Shown piece after piece: positions 16,381 to 24,899 of a DNA stretch of 25,280 bases (positions within the stretch are counted from its first letter, which is position 1; every line of letters begins with the position of its first letter). Source of the stretch: JAGLTN01 sp035403325 (GTDB lineage Bacteria; Planctomycetota; Phycisphaerae; Sedimentisphaerales; Anaerobacaceae); contig CAZBKA010000032.1 of the NCBI GenBank assembly GCA_964492365.1, positions 1 through 25,280 on the forward strand. The letters run 5' to 3'. The position numbers were made by a program, and so were the translations under genes. The notes under the pieces are model-generated. The model did not search any database. It was not told the origin of the DNA and saw nothing but the letters and a program-made list of their open reading frames with translations.

Positions 16381-17796
16381 TCAGACCAATGACATTGAAA
16401 AATATTCCGCCGCATTATTAAAACAAATATTTTCGATCATTCGCCCAAACCAATCAATCTCATTAGGCAAAATACCAGCCTCAACATCACCTCCGACCAT
16501 ATTGCACAGAATCCTGCGAAAATATTCATGTCTGGGATAAGATAGGAAACTTCTCGAATCCGTCAGCATACCGATAAATCTGCTCAAAAGCCCCAAACTC
16601 GAAAGAGCCGTCAACTGCTTTTCCATCCCGTCTTTCTGGTCAAGGAACCACCACCCGCTGCCATACTGAATTTTACCCGCACAACTGCCGTCCTGAAAGT
16701 TCCCCGCCATCGTTGCCATCAGCTCATTATCTCGCGGATTAAGATTATAGAGAATCGTTTTGGGTAGATTATTGTTTTTATCCAACCTGTCGAGAAATTT
16801 AGCCAATGGCTTTGCCATCTCAAAATCACCTATAGAATCAAATCCGCTATCGACGCCAAGAGTTTTAAACAATCTGCTGTTATTGTTCCGAATCGCCCCC
16901 AGATGCAATTGCATAACCCAACCTGCCTTGGCATCCATCAACCCGAACTCATACATCATCGCAGATTTAAATTTGAGTTGGCTATTAACGTCGATCTCAT
17001 CACCCGCCCGCAAATCAGCAAATATTTTCTCAATCTCACTGTCCGTATAATCTTCAGCATAAGCTCTCTCCAGACCGTAATCAGAAAGTCTGCATCCGTT
17101 TTCATGAAAATAATCATGCCTGTTCCGAATCGCCGAAATATAGCTTTGAAAAGAATTAATATCAATATCCGTCACCTCAGCAAGCTTATCGATCCAGCTA
17201 TTCAAAACATCACTTTTTTCAATCGCCAACCCGCAATCAGGTCGAAAAGCTGCATAAACCTTAACTTCAAAATTATCAGAAGCAATTTTTCGATGATGTT
17301 CCAGCGAATCTAAAGGCCCATCCGTCGTACAGACCAGTTTTACATTCATCTTTTTCATTATACCGCGAACGCTGAACTCCCCACTTCTCAGCATCTCCGA
17401 ACAACTGTCATAAATCTTTTTCGCCGTCGCAGGACTAAGCAAAACCCCCTCAATCTCGAAAGGCCTCTTTAATTCAAGATGCGTCCAGTGATAAAGAGGA
17501 TTACCAATGCAATAAGGAACCGTCTGCGCCCAAGCCTGAAATTTCTCATAATCACTCGCCCCGCCGGTACAATAACGCTCATCAATACCATTGGTCCTCA
17601 TCGCTCGCCATTTATAATGATCGCCCCCAAGCCACGCCTGCGTAAGATTCTCAAAATTATAATCAGCTGCTATTTTCTCTACCGGCAAATGACAATGATA
17701 ATCATATATAGGCATCTTCTCAGCAAAGTCGTGATAAAGCCGACAAGCCGTCTCACTTTGAAGCAAAAAATCATCTGACATAAATTTCGGGTTCAT
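16381..17796 (-). CDS. uxaC: Glucuronate / galacturonate isomerase
   Basis: This 471-residue enzyme isomerises D-glucuronate to D-fructuronate and D-galacturonate to D-tagaturonate. It belongs to the amidohydrolase-like TIM-barrel uronate isomerases. The metal-binding HxH is in YDYHCHL (H34, H36). Other family blocks are WKAM-like WRAMRTNGIDERY, NPLYHWTHLELKR, CTTDGPLDSLEHH, MQLHLGAIRNNN and DSRSFLSYPRHEYFRR. Length matches E. coli UxaC (470). GAGGAA lies before the ATG. It is the last gene of the uronate module, and its product feeds the epimerase and reductase upstream. Confidence 0.97.
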   Translation of the reverse strand: MNPKFMSDDFLLQSETACRLYHDFAEKMPIYDYHCHLPVEKIAADYNFENLTQAWLGGDHYKWRAMRTNGIDERYCTGGASDYEKFQAWAQTVPYCIGNPLYHWTHLELKRPFEIEGVLLSPATAKKIYDSCSEMLRSGEFSVRGIMKKMNVKLVCTTDGPLDSLEHHRKIASDNFEVKVYAAFRPDCGLAIEKSDVLNSWIDKLAEVTDIDINSFQSYISAIRNRHDYFHENGCRLSDYGLERAYAEDYTDSEIEKIFADLRAGDEIDVNSQLKFKSAMMYEFGLMDAKAGWVMQLHLGAIRNNNSRLFKTLGVDSGFDSIGDFEMAKPLAKFLDRLDKNNNLPKTILYNLNPRDNELMATMAGNFQDGSCAGKIQYGSGWWFLDQKDGMEKQLTALSSLGLLSRFIGMLTDSRSFLSYPRHEYFRRILCNMVGGDVEAGILPNEIDWFGRMIENICFNNAAEYFSMSLV

Positions 17797-17825
17797 ATTG
17801 TTCCTCTCATACTTTTATTGTTCCG

Positions 17826-19277
17826 TTATACAGAATAAGTCGAAGAAGCCGTCGCCCCGCCATGCCCCGTCCAGTTGGTATGGAAAAATTCACCTCTTGG
17901 TTTATCTACTCGCTCATATGTATGCGCACCGAAATAATCACGCTGAGCCTGTAGTAGGTTTGCCGGTAGCCTTTCACATCTATAACCATCATAGAATGTC
18001 AAAGCCGAACTTATCGCAGGCATCGGTATCCCCAGCCGAACCGCCTCTGTCACCACATGACGCCAGCTCTGCTGTGCATTCCCAACCGCATCTCTGAAAA
18101 ATGGATCAAGCAGCAGATTCTCAAGTTTCGGATTCTTATCGAAAGCCTCTTTAATTTTACCCAGAAATACCGAACGAATAATACAGCCGCCCCGCCACAT
18201 CAAAGCGATCCCGCCGTAATTAAGATCCCACCCGTATTCCTTAGCCGCCGCAGCCATCAACTGATAACCCTGAGCATAACTTATAATTTTTGATGCATAA
18301 AGAGCCTCTTTAAGGTCTTCAATAAAACCCTTCTTGTCACCATTAAACCTCGCAATAGAACTCTTGAGCATCTTGCTGGCTTTTACTCTTTCCTCTTTCA
18401 ATGCAGAAAGACATCTCGCAAAAACCGCCTCACCAATCAATGTCAAAGGCTGTCCGAAGTCAAGAGCTGCAATCGCTGTCCATTTCCCCGTCCCCTTCTG
18501 ACCTGCCGTATCTAGGATCAAATCCACAACTTCCTTGCCGTCTTCGTCCTTATACCCGAAAATGTCTCTCGTTATTTCCACCAGATAAGAATCTAGCTTC
18601 CCAGTGTTCCACTCGGCAAATACTTCATGCATTTCCTGATTACTCAACCCAAGTCCCTGTTTCATCATCTGATACACTTCACATATCATCTGCATGTCAC
18701 CATATTCGATACCGTTATGCACCATCTTAACAAAATGCCCGGCTCCGCCCTGTCCAACCCACTCACAGCAAGGCTCACCAGAATCGGTATGCGCCGAAAT
18801 CTTCTGAAATATAGGTTTAACCGCCTCCCACGCCTTAGGCGACCCTCCCGGCATAATCGAAGGCCCTTTAAGGGCACCCTCTTCACCCCCCGAAACCCCG
18901 GTACCGATATAAAGTTTGCCTTTGCTCTCAACATATTCAACCCTGCGGATAGTATCCGGATAATGACTGTTGCCGCCGTCTATTATAATGTCACCATCAT
19001 CCAGAACCTCAAGAACATGGTCAATAAACTCATCAACCGGCGCCCCAGCCTTAACCATAAGCATCACCTTGCGAGGCTTTTTCAACGAAGCTGCCAGCTC
19101 TTCAATAGATTTACAGCCGATGATATTTTTGCCCTTCGCCCTGCCATTAATAAAATCATCAACCTTCGATACTGTTCTGTTATAACAGGCAACCCTAAAG
19201 CCCTTGCTTTCCATATTTAAAATCAGATTCTCACCCATTACCGCCAATCCGATTACCGCTATATCTGCCTTTGACAT
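17826..19277 (-). CDS. gnd: 6-Phosphogluconate dehydrogenase, decarboxylating
   Basis: This 483-residue enzyme oxidises 6-phosphogluconate to ribulose-5-phosphate and CO2. It starts with the Rossmann motif VIGLAVMGENL, and CYNRTVSKV (N33, R34, T35) is the usual NADP-binding signature. DGGNSHYPDT, GVSGGEEGAL, VKMVHNGIEYGDMQ and a complete C-terminal domain ending EFFHTNWTGHGG are all typical of the long, dimeric Gnd type. AAGGAAAA precedes the ATG. It is unusual to find gnd inside a uronate operon; here it follows the LarA-family epimerase by 21 bases. This suggests the operon drains uronate carbon through gluconate into the pentose phosphate pathway. Confidence 0.97.
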   Translation of the reverse strand: MSKADIAVIGLAVMGENLILNMESKGFRVACYNRTVSKVDDFINGRAKGKNIIGCKSIEELAASLKKPRKVMLMVKAGAPVDEFIDHVLEVLDDGDIIIDGGNSHYPDTIRRVEYVESKGKLYIGTGVSGGEEGALKGPSIMPGGSPKAWEAVKPIFQKISAHTDSGEPCCEWVGQGGAGHFVKMVHNGIEYGDMQMICEVYQMMKQGLGLSNQEMHEVFAEWNTGKLDSYLVEITRDIFGYKDEDGKEVVDLILDTAGQKGTGKWTAIAALDFGQPLTLIGEAVFARCLSALKEERVKASKMLKSSIARFNGDKKGFIEDLKEALYASKIISYAQGYQLMAAAAKEYGWDLNYGGIALMWRGGCIIRSVFLGKIKEAFDKNPKLENLLLDPFFRDAVGNAQQSWRHVVTEAVRLGIPMPAISSALTFYDGYRCERLPANLLQAQRDYFGAHTYERVDKPRGEFFHTNWTGHGGATASSTYSV

Positions 19278-19298
19278 TTTTTATTTTCCTTTCTCAAT

Positions 19299-20570
19299 TT
19301 ATTTTATTACAGGTATATAACCGCTGCTGAGCCTGTGCAGAATTTCACCGGCATGTTGCACAACAAGCACACCTTCATCTTCTCTATTCTCATAATCCGA
19401 CAGTTTTATCTCATCAGGATTCATATACCCAAGATTCACTTTTTCACATCTTTTCTCATCTATCGAAGTAGCCAATATCACATTTACCCTTGGCTTTTCA
19501 ATTCCGTTTTCAAACCTGCCGATTCCCTTAACATGCGTCGAATGCGCAGTCACACCGCGAGGATAGTCTTTAAATTTATCCCACTGCTTAAGAAAATAAT
19601 CTCTGCAATGATAACCTATCTCATCGAGTATCTTGCCATGTGTATATGAAATCTCCGTGATATGCGGCGCATAAATTATAAGCGTCCCCCCATCGGCAAC
19701 TATAGGCTCAAGCTTATACATCACCTTCCCCGCTGTCCATATATCATCATACATCTCAGGCGCTATCCCCAAAACCGTCTTATACGCCTTGTCCTTATAA
19801 ATAATATGAACATCATTTGAAAGATCCGCTGCCCTCTCCCACGCCTCCATGACATCACCGATGAAAATCCCTTTCAGTTTGTCCTCAACCGCAACAATAG
19901 CAAATAATTTCCTCGGCATAGTAATCATCGAAGCCGCCTTTTCAACAACTCTCCTCGTCGCCGTCCACTTATTACCATTAATCATCGGGTTAGTGACAAC
20001 CGCGCCGAGCCAGTGAAAAAAGTTAATTATCCCCGCCGCCGCTATCCCCGGAAAAACATACTTATGCCCGCCCGAAAATCCCACAACCTCATGCGGGAAT
20101 ACAGGCCCAAGAATAAAAAATTCATCATAATCGAAAATCATTTTGTTAATCGAAACATCCACCTCTTCTCTAAACAACCCGCCGCTGATTTCCTCAATAT
20201 CATCTGCCGAAATCGAACCTAAAGAAGTAAAAGTTTCTTTTTTATCCCACCGATGATTAAAAAACTTCACAGCCTTATATTTTTCATTCCTCTGCTGCAT
20301 CGTTATGCAAAGCCGCTGACATATCTGCTCATCAGTCATCGGTTGATGCGTCCCCAGCGCTACCAGACAATCCAAAGCCGCCGCCTTTCCGCCAATCTGC
20401 TCATAAATCATCTGAAAAACTTCACCGATAGGCCCCGAACGCGTATTATCCGGAATTACCAGCAAGACCCTTTTGCCGGCATAGTCATTACCCTTAAAAA
20501 ATTCCGCCACCGCCCCTGCAGCTTCACTATTACTCACAACCCCGTCTTTATTTTGTCTTTCAATTATCAT
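19299..20570 (-). CDS. LarA-family nickel-pincer racemase/epimerase, candidate gluconate/mannonate 2-epimerase
   Basis: This 423-residue protein belongs to the lactate racemase (LarA) superfamily, which uses a nickel-pincer nucleotide cofactor made by LarB, LarC and LarE. It shows PDNTRSGP (40-47), GTHQPMT (73-79), a FNHRWD block (H106), PHEVVGFSGGHK and FPGI. H160, K170 and H186 have the same spacing (10 and 16) as H174, K184 and H200 of Lactiplantibacillus LarA, where K184 anchors the cofactor and H200 binds nickel. Superfamily members include D-gluconate 2-epimerases. Placed between a fructuronate reductase and gnd, conversion of D-mannonate to D-gluconate is the best fit. Lactate racemisation is the alternative, since the rhamnose module makes L-lactate. 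No cofactor-maturation genes are in the window. Confidence 0.82.
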   Translation of the reverse strand: MIIERQNKDGVVSNSEAAGAVAEFFKGNDYAGKRVLLVIPDNTRSGPIGEVFQMIYEQIGGKAAALDCLVALGTHQPMTDEQICQRLCITMQQRNEKYKAVKFFNHRWDKKETFTSLGSISADDIEEISGGLFREEVDVSINKMIFDYDEFFILGPVFPHEVVGFSGGHKYVFPGIAAAGIINFFHWLGAVVTNPMINGNKWTATRRVVEKAASMITMPRKLFAIVAVEDKLKGIFIGDVMEAWERAADLSNDVHIIYKDKAYKTVLGIAPEMYDDIWTAGKVMYKLEPIVADGGTLIIYAPHITEISYTHGKILDEIGYHCRDYFLKQWDKFKDYPRGVTAHSTHVKGIGRFENGIEKPRVNVILATSIDEKRCEKVNLGYMNPDEIKLSDYENREDEGVLVVQHAGEILHRLSSGYIPVIK

Positions 20571-20579
20571 TTTATCAAC

Positions 20580-21482
20580 CTATTTCAACCACTGCGGCTT
20601 TTCAGGTAAACACCTGTCAAACTCCGCAATAACTTTCTTCTCATATTCACCTGCGTATGAGCCTTCAACAAATTTATCGAAAGCCTCTTCGTAAAATCTC
20701 TTCCACGACTCATCTTCACCACCCGGGTTAATCGGGTAAAACATCAATCCGTTTACCTTCGCCGCCTTATAGTCTCCCGGCGCATCACCCATCATCAGAA
20801 TTTTATCCTTATCATATTTCCCGCTGACTATCCCCAGATGCTCCGCCTTTGTCCCCATCTCCTGACCGGCAATAACCCTGGCATATTTCGCAACATCATG
20901 CTCTGCCCATTCTCTTTCCAAAGCTTCACCAGGTGTCGATGAGCAAACAATAATATCCGCCTTTCCGCATATCTTCTGCAGACTTTCCCTGACATACATA
21001 AAAGCAGGCACATTCATAACTATCTGCGAAATAACCTCATTAACTTTTTTGCTCCACTCAAGAACCCTGCTCAATTCTGCCTTTGCTTCAGCACTGTCCG
21101 CATCATCAATCGCCCTCTGCAAACCATCATTACTCAAAAGACTGCCCGCATCATTAACCCATCTGCAATAATGCTCGAACTTCGGCACTTCAAAACCATG
21201 AGCCTTAACCGTCGGATGCGATGGCAATACCTCGGTAAGTATCCGAACTATCGCCTTATGACGATTAACCCCGCGAGTCTTCGAAAATAAATCCGTAAAA
21301 TCTTTACTCTCACGCGCCGCCTCAGCCACAGGCTGAAGATTAAAATACTTTATCATCCACGGACAAAAACATTCCCGCTGTTTTATTCCCATCGCATCGA
21401 AAACACACCCGTCAGAATCTATCGCAACAAGATAGTCCTTCTCAGGTTTCATATTCTTTAATGCTTTCGCATAATCACTCAT
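20580..21482 (-). CDS. HAD-superfamily phosphatase
   Basis: This 300-residue protein has the four HAD motifs: DSDGCVFD (nucleophile D22, acid D24), CSSTPGE, the motif III lysine in GTKAEHL, and GDAPGD. A helical cap of about 150 residues lies between motifs I and II. It is likely a cytosolic phosphatase of a sugar or sugar-acid phosphate, but the substrate is not evident. GGAG precedes its ATG, and only nine bases separate its stop from the LarA-family gene, so the two are tightly co-expressed. It may remove a dead-end phosphate ester or act on 6-phosphogluconate-like compounds. Kinase activity is not expected for this fold. Confidence 0.82.
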   Translation of the reverse strand: MSDYAKALKNMKPEKDYLVAIDSDGCVFDAMGIKQRECFCPWMIKYFNLQPVAEAARESKDFTDLFSKTRGVNRHKAIVRILTEVLPSHPTVKAHGFEVPKFEHYCRWVNDAGSLLSNDGLQRAIDDADSAEAKAELSRVLEWSKKVNEVISQIVMNVPAFMYVRESLQKICGKADIIVCSSTPGEALEREWAEHDVAKYARVIAGQEMGTKAEHLGIVSGKYDKDKILMMGDAPGDYKAAKVNGLMFYPINPGGEDESWKRFYEEAFDKFVEGSYAGEYEKKVIAEFDRCLPEKPQWLK

Positions 21483-21521
21483 ATATTCTTCTCCGAATAT
21501 TAAAAAATTTCAAACCCTTTT

Positions 21522-22340
21522 CTAAACCCCGCTATAAGCATTGAACCCGCCATCAATAGGAATCGTCGTCCCCGTGACAAATTTAGAAGCATCACTCATA
21601 AGCCATACTATCGTACCGACAAGATCACCAGGCTCACCGAACCTGCCCATAGGCGTACGGTCAATTATCTTCTTACCTCTTGGACTGAGACCGCCGCTCT
21701 TCTGATCAATCAGCAAAAATTCATTCTGCTTGGTCAAAAAGAATCCCGGAGCAATCGCGTTCACACGAATATCCATCGAATGTCTCTGCGTCATATACGT
21801 CGCAAGCCACTTCGTAAAATTAGCAACCGCCGCCTTCGCCGCCGAATACGCCGCAATATTAGTCAAAGGCGTAAAAGCATTCATCGATGCAATATTAATA
21901 ATATTACCCGTCCCCTGTTTAGCCATCTGCTCTCCGAATACCTGCGACGGTATTATCGTCCCCATACAATTTAAATCAAAAACCGCACGTATCGCATCCT
22001 CTGGTAGTTCAAAAAATGTTGTAGGTTCGCCGCATGTCGCCTCCTTCTTGTTACCACCCGCACCATTAATTAAAACATCTATCCGACCCAGGCTTTCAAA
22101 CGCACACGAAAAAGCCTCTTTAACCTGCTTTTTATCCAGCACACTTGCCTGAACCGGTATCGCAAAATTACCCTCAGCCTCAATCTTTTTACAAACCTCA
22201 TTGGCTCGCAAAGCATCATAGTCAACAAGGCATATCTTCGCTCCAAGTCTCGCCAGCCCAGTTGCTATTTCACTGCACAATATCCCAGCCCCACCCGTAA
22301 CCACTACGCATTTGTCTTTAATATCAAACATATTTTCCAT
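21522..22340 (-). CDS. SDR-type fructuronate reductase (D-mannonate oxidoreductase)
   Basis: This 272-residue short-chain dehydrogenase most likely reduces D-fructuronate to D-mannonate with NAD(P)H. It has the cofactor motif TGGAGILC (15-22), INGAGGN, FDLNCMGTIIPSQVFG, NIASMNAF, the Tyr/Lys pair in AAYSAAKAA, APGFFLT and the C-terminal GGFNAYSGV. These blocks are characteristic of the SDR mannonate oxidoreductases found with uronate genes in Thermotoga and many Firmicutes, unrelated to classical UxuB. The last glycine of the usual TGxxxGxG is Cys22. I chose ATG 22340 (MENMFDIKDK) over an in-frame TTG at 22364, which overlaps the uxaE stop. The gap to uxaE is 20 bases. Substrate assignment rests on family plus context. 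Confidence 0.88.
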   Translation of the reverse strand: MENMFDIKDKCVVVTGGAGILCSEIATGLARLGAKICLVDYDALRANEVCKKIEAEGNFAIPVQASVLDKKQVKEAFSCAFESLGRIDVLINGAGGNKKEATCGEPTTFFELPEDAIRAVFDLNCMGTIIPSQVFGEQMAKQGTGNIINIASMNAFTPLTNIAAYSAAKAAVANFTKWLATYMTQRHSMDIRVNAIAPGFFLTKQNEFLLIDQKSGGLSPRGKKIIDRTPMGRFGEPGDLVGTIVWLMSDASKFVTGTTIPIDGGFNAYSGV

Positions 22341-22360
22341 TTTAAAATCATCTTTCAAAA

Positions 22361-23611
22361 TCAATCAATAAATATAGGCTTTAAATGCCTTTCATAAATA
22401 TTTTCAGTAACATTCTTAGCAACAACATCCTCATACTTGCCAAGCATGTCGATATAATCGCTCCCCAATTCCGCAGCTATCTTATAAGCAACATGAAGCA
22501 GCTGACGAAAATCTCGATTATACTCCTCACAGCTCTGATCATGTCGCAGCGCATTTACAAACTGCTCCGACGACCACCCGTTAACCTCATCAACACCAGG
22601 CAGATTATTTTCATCAATATCAATAACATTCGCGTAAGGCCTGCAAAGCTCATCCTTCTTTGCAATCGCCTCTGCATATATCCCCTTAGCCATTAAAAGC
22701 CCCGCCCCTCCGCCGGCCGCCAACCCGATAACCTCCTCAAGCCACGTCGTCCCCGCAGTCTTCACATGAAGCCCCGCATCGAATTTCCTGATAGCTTTAT
22801 TAATTACAGGATAAATCGAAAATTTATCACTGCCCGAATGAATACTCAACTTAAGATTGCCCGGCAAATCAAACTTCTTAACCGCCGAATTAATAACCGC
22901 CAGATCCTGTTCAAACTCAATCGCAAATTTACCAGCATCACCGACATAATCAACGCCCTTATTAAACCTGCCCGTAAATTTAGGCGCAATCGTCTGCACA
23001 GCCACTCCCTCATCAGCAAGCATACCTAAAATAAAAAACATCTCCAACGGACTCTGGGGCTTATCCGTCTCATCCATGGATATCTCTGTTATGAAATTAC
23101 CCTTGCCCTTAACATCGACAATTCTCCTGTAAATCCTCCCTGCCTCTCTAACCGCCAGCAGAAACTTAACGCCAATCACTTCAAGCGTAGGAACTGTCAC
23201 CGGAAAAACTTCATCGATACCCTCAATTTTCAACTCACCGAGATAATCTTCATATCTGTCAGTAAACTCCTCCAACAAATCCCATCCACAGCTTTTTCCG
23301 ATGAAATCCGCAACATCAATAGTAAAAAAGTCACTCGATTCGATAAACAGATCAACAGTATTTAAATTAATATGATCCGCATCGACATAGTAAGACTTTC
23401 CCCAGCCAAGAGCTCCAACTGCACTGTTCGCTTCCCGTCTGACCGAACCAGGTTCCGTGCCGATAATTGTATGCTCCCTGTGCGATTTGTTCCACACCGC
23501 CGAAATCTCAACACCATCATCAGCAGCCTTCATCAACGCACGAAGCTGTGCCTTGCCCTCTTGGCCAAACCTGTCACCTGTCCCGAATGAGTATTTTTCA
23601 AGAATCATCAT
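22361..23611 (-). CDS. uxaE: Tagaturonate 3-epimerase family protein
   Basis: This 416-residue protein is recognised as the UxaE family, first shown in Thermotoga maritima to interconvert D-tagaturonate and D-fructuronate. Recognisable segments are SFGTGDRFG near the N terminus, YVDADHINL, FTIDVADFIG, LSIHSGSDKFSIYP (255-268) and LHVKTAGTTWLEEV (281-294). It allows galacturonate, after UxaC, to enter the same route as glucuronate, so a separate tagaturonate reductase and altronate dehydratase are not needed. Two ATG codons stand in tandem at 23611 and 23608; a weak GAGA lies upstream. It follows the PPi-PFK gene by nine bases. Confidence 0.9.
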   Translation of the reverse strand: MMILEKYSFGTGDRFGQEGKAQLRALMKAADDGVEISAVWNKSHREHTIIGTEPGSVRREANSAVGALGWGKSYYVDADHINLNTVDLFIESSDFFTIDVADFIGKSCGWDLLEEFTDRYEDYLGELKIEGIDEVFPVTVPTLEVIGVKFLLAVREAGRIYRRIVDVKGKGNFITEISMDETDKPQSPLEMFFILGMLADEGVAVQTIAPKFTGRFNKGVDYVGDAGKFAIEFEQDLAVINSAVKKFDLPGNLKLSIHSGSDKFSIYPVINKAIRKFDAGLHVKTAGTTWLEEVIGLAAGGGAGLLMAKGIYAEAIAKKDELCRPYANVIDIDENNLPGVDEVNGWSSEQFVNALRHDQSCEEYNRDFRQLLHVAYKIAAELGSDYIDMLGKYEDVVAKNVTENIYERHLKPIFID

Positions 23612-23620
23612 AAAAATCTC

Positions 23621-24883
23621 TTACAAATACGCCGGTAATTTCCTTTCAATTGCCCTGCGTTCAAACCTCATATAAACCGGCAAACCATCCTCGCCGATAG
23701 TAATAGGTGCCTGCCCCTGCACTAAAGGCCGAACATAATCTTTCATCGCTTCCGTTATCCCGTTGCCCGTCTCATTAATAAACTCCGCCGGAACTTTCTT
23801 TTCACCATTGGCAACATCACTCAATTCCGCCAACCCCGTGGTACATTTATAAACTGCTCCTTTTCCCCGCACTAATGTCACCATCTTGCCGTTCTCACCT
23901 GCCATCGCAGCCTTAACCGCCGCCTCACCCGACATATAAGCTTCATTTACATCCGTCAAAGATGCAAAATACATCGCCGCCCGCTGATCGGTTCCCGGTT
24001 TATTAAAACGCGTCTTGATCCCGACTTCTTTTTCAATAACACTCTTAAGAATTTCCGCCACCCCGCCAAGCTGTGCATGACCGAAACTGTCCTTACCGAA
24101 CGCCCCAGCATCAGCGGTAATATATTTACCGTCAGCGTTTTTCAACCCCTCACCTGCAACAATAAAAACCCTGCCAAACTCTTTATAAACTTCCTTAACA
24201 TCAGCAACCAGCTTCTCCAGCGAAAAAGCCGACTCCGGCAGGTAAATTAGATGGGGCGAATCCTGCTCCTCTCGTCTTGCAAGACCCGTAGCCGCCGCTA
24301 TCCAGCCCGCATTTCTCCCCATAACCTCAAGTATCGTGCATGTATCCGTAGTATACAAAGACTCCGTATCCTTACCCGCCGACATCGCACACGCCGCCAC
24401 ATATTTAGCGACACTGCCATAACCCGGACAATGATCCGTAAACGCCAGATCATTATCTATCGTCTTAGGCACACCGATACAGACAAGCTCATAGCCGCAC
24501 TCTTTAGCCAGCTTATTAACCTTATCCGCCGTATCCATCGAATCGTTCCCGCCTGCATAAAAAAAATAATGAATATTATGCGCCTTGAAAACATCAACTA
24601 TTCTTTCATAGTCAGCCCTGGATTCTTTAAGCGATTTAAGCTTATACCTGCACGACCCGATTGCCGCCGCCGGTGTTCTTTTTAATGCTTCGATAGTCTC
24701 AGCCTTTTCCGCTGTAATATCGAAAATATCCTCTTTCAAAACGCCTAAAATTCCATTAGTCGCACCAAAAACTTTATCAATCTTCCCGCATCCGATCAAA
24801 GTCTGTATCACGCCGCAGACACTTGAATTAATCGCCGCTGTAGGTCCGCCCGATTGGGCAACAATAGCATTTACTTTACTCAT
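23621..24883 (-). CDS. pfp: Pyrophosphate-dependent phosphofructokinase
   Basis: This 420-residue kinase phosphorylates fructose-6-phosphate, probably with PPi. The phosphate-donor loop is GGNDS (111-115), with Asp114 where ATP enzymes have Gly, and PKTIDND (139-145), with Lys140 in place of the ATP-type Gly; both are PPi marks. The first aspartate of the usual GGDD is Asn113. Other blocks are GGPTAAIN near the N terminus, ILEVMGRNAGW and GHAQLGG. GGAG precedes the ATG, and the gene follows the TRAP permease by 16 bases. PPi-PFKs often also accept sedoheptulose-7-phosphate. With gnd in the same operon this could serve pentose recycling without transaldolase, which is inference. Confidence 0.9.
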   Translation of the reverse strand: MSKVNAIVAQSGGPTAAINSSVCGVIQTLIGCGKIDKVFGATNGILGVLKEDIFDITAEKAETIEALKRTPAAAIGSCRYKLKSLKESRADYERIVDVFKAHNIHYFFYAGGNDSMDTADKVNKLAKECGYELVCIGVPKTIDNDLAFTDHCPGYGSVAKYVAACAMSAGKDTESLYTTDTCTILEVMGRNAGWIAAATGLARREEQDSPHLIYLPESAFSLEKLVADVKEVYKEFGRVFIVAGEGLKNADGKYITADAGAFGKDSFGHAQLGGVAEILKSVIEKEVGIKTRFNKPGTDQRAAMYFASLTDVNEAYMSGEAAVKAAMAGENGKMVTLVRGKGAVYKCTTGLAELSDVANGEKKVPAEFINETGNGITEAMKDYVRPLVQGQAPITIGEDGLPVYMRFERRAIERKLPAYL

Positions 24884-24899
24884 AAAAAACTCTCCGTTA

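Noticed and set aside
18627..19220. A plus-strand open frame of 197 codons opposite gnd
   Set aside because: The minus strand encodes a complete 6-phosphogluconate dehydrogenase there. The antisense translation has a skewed composition and no domain signature.
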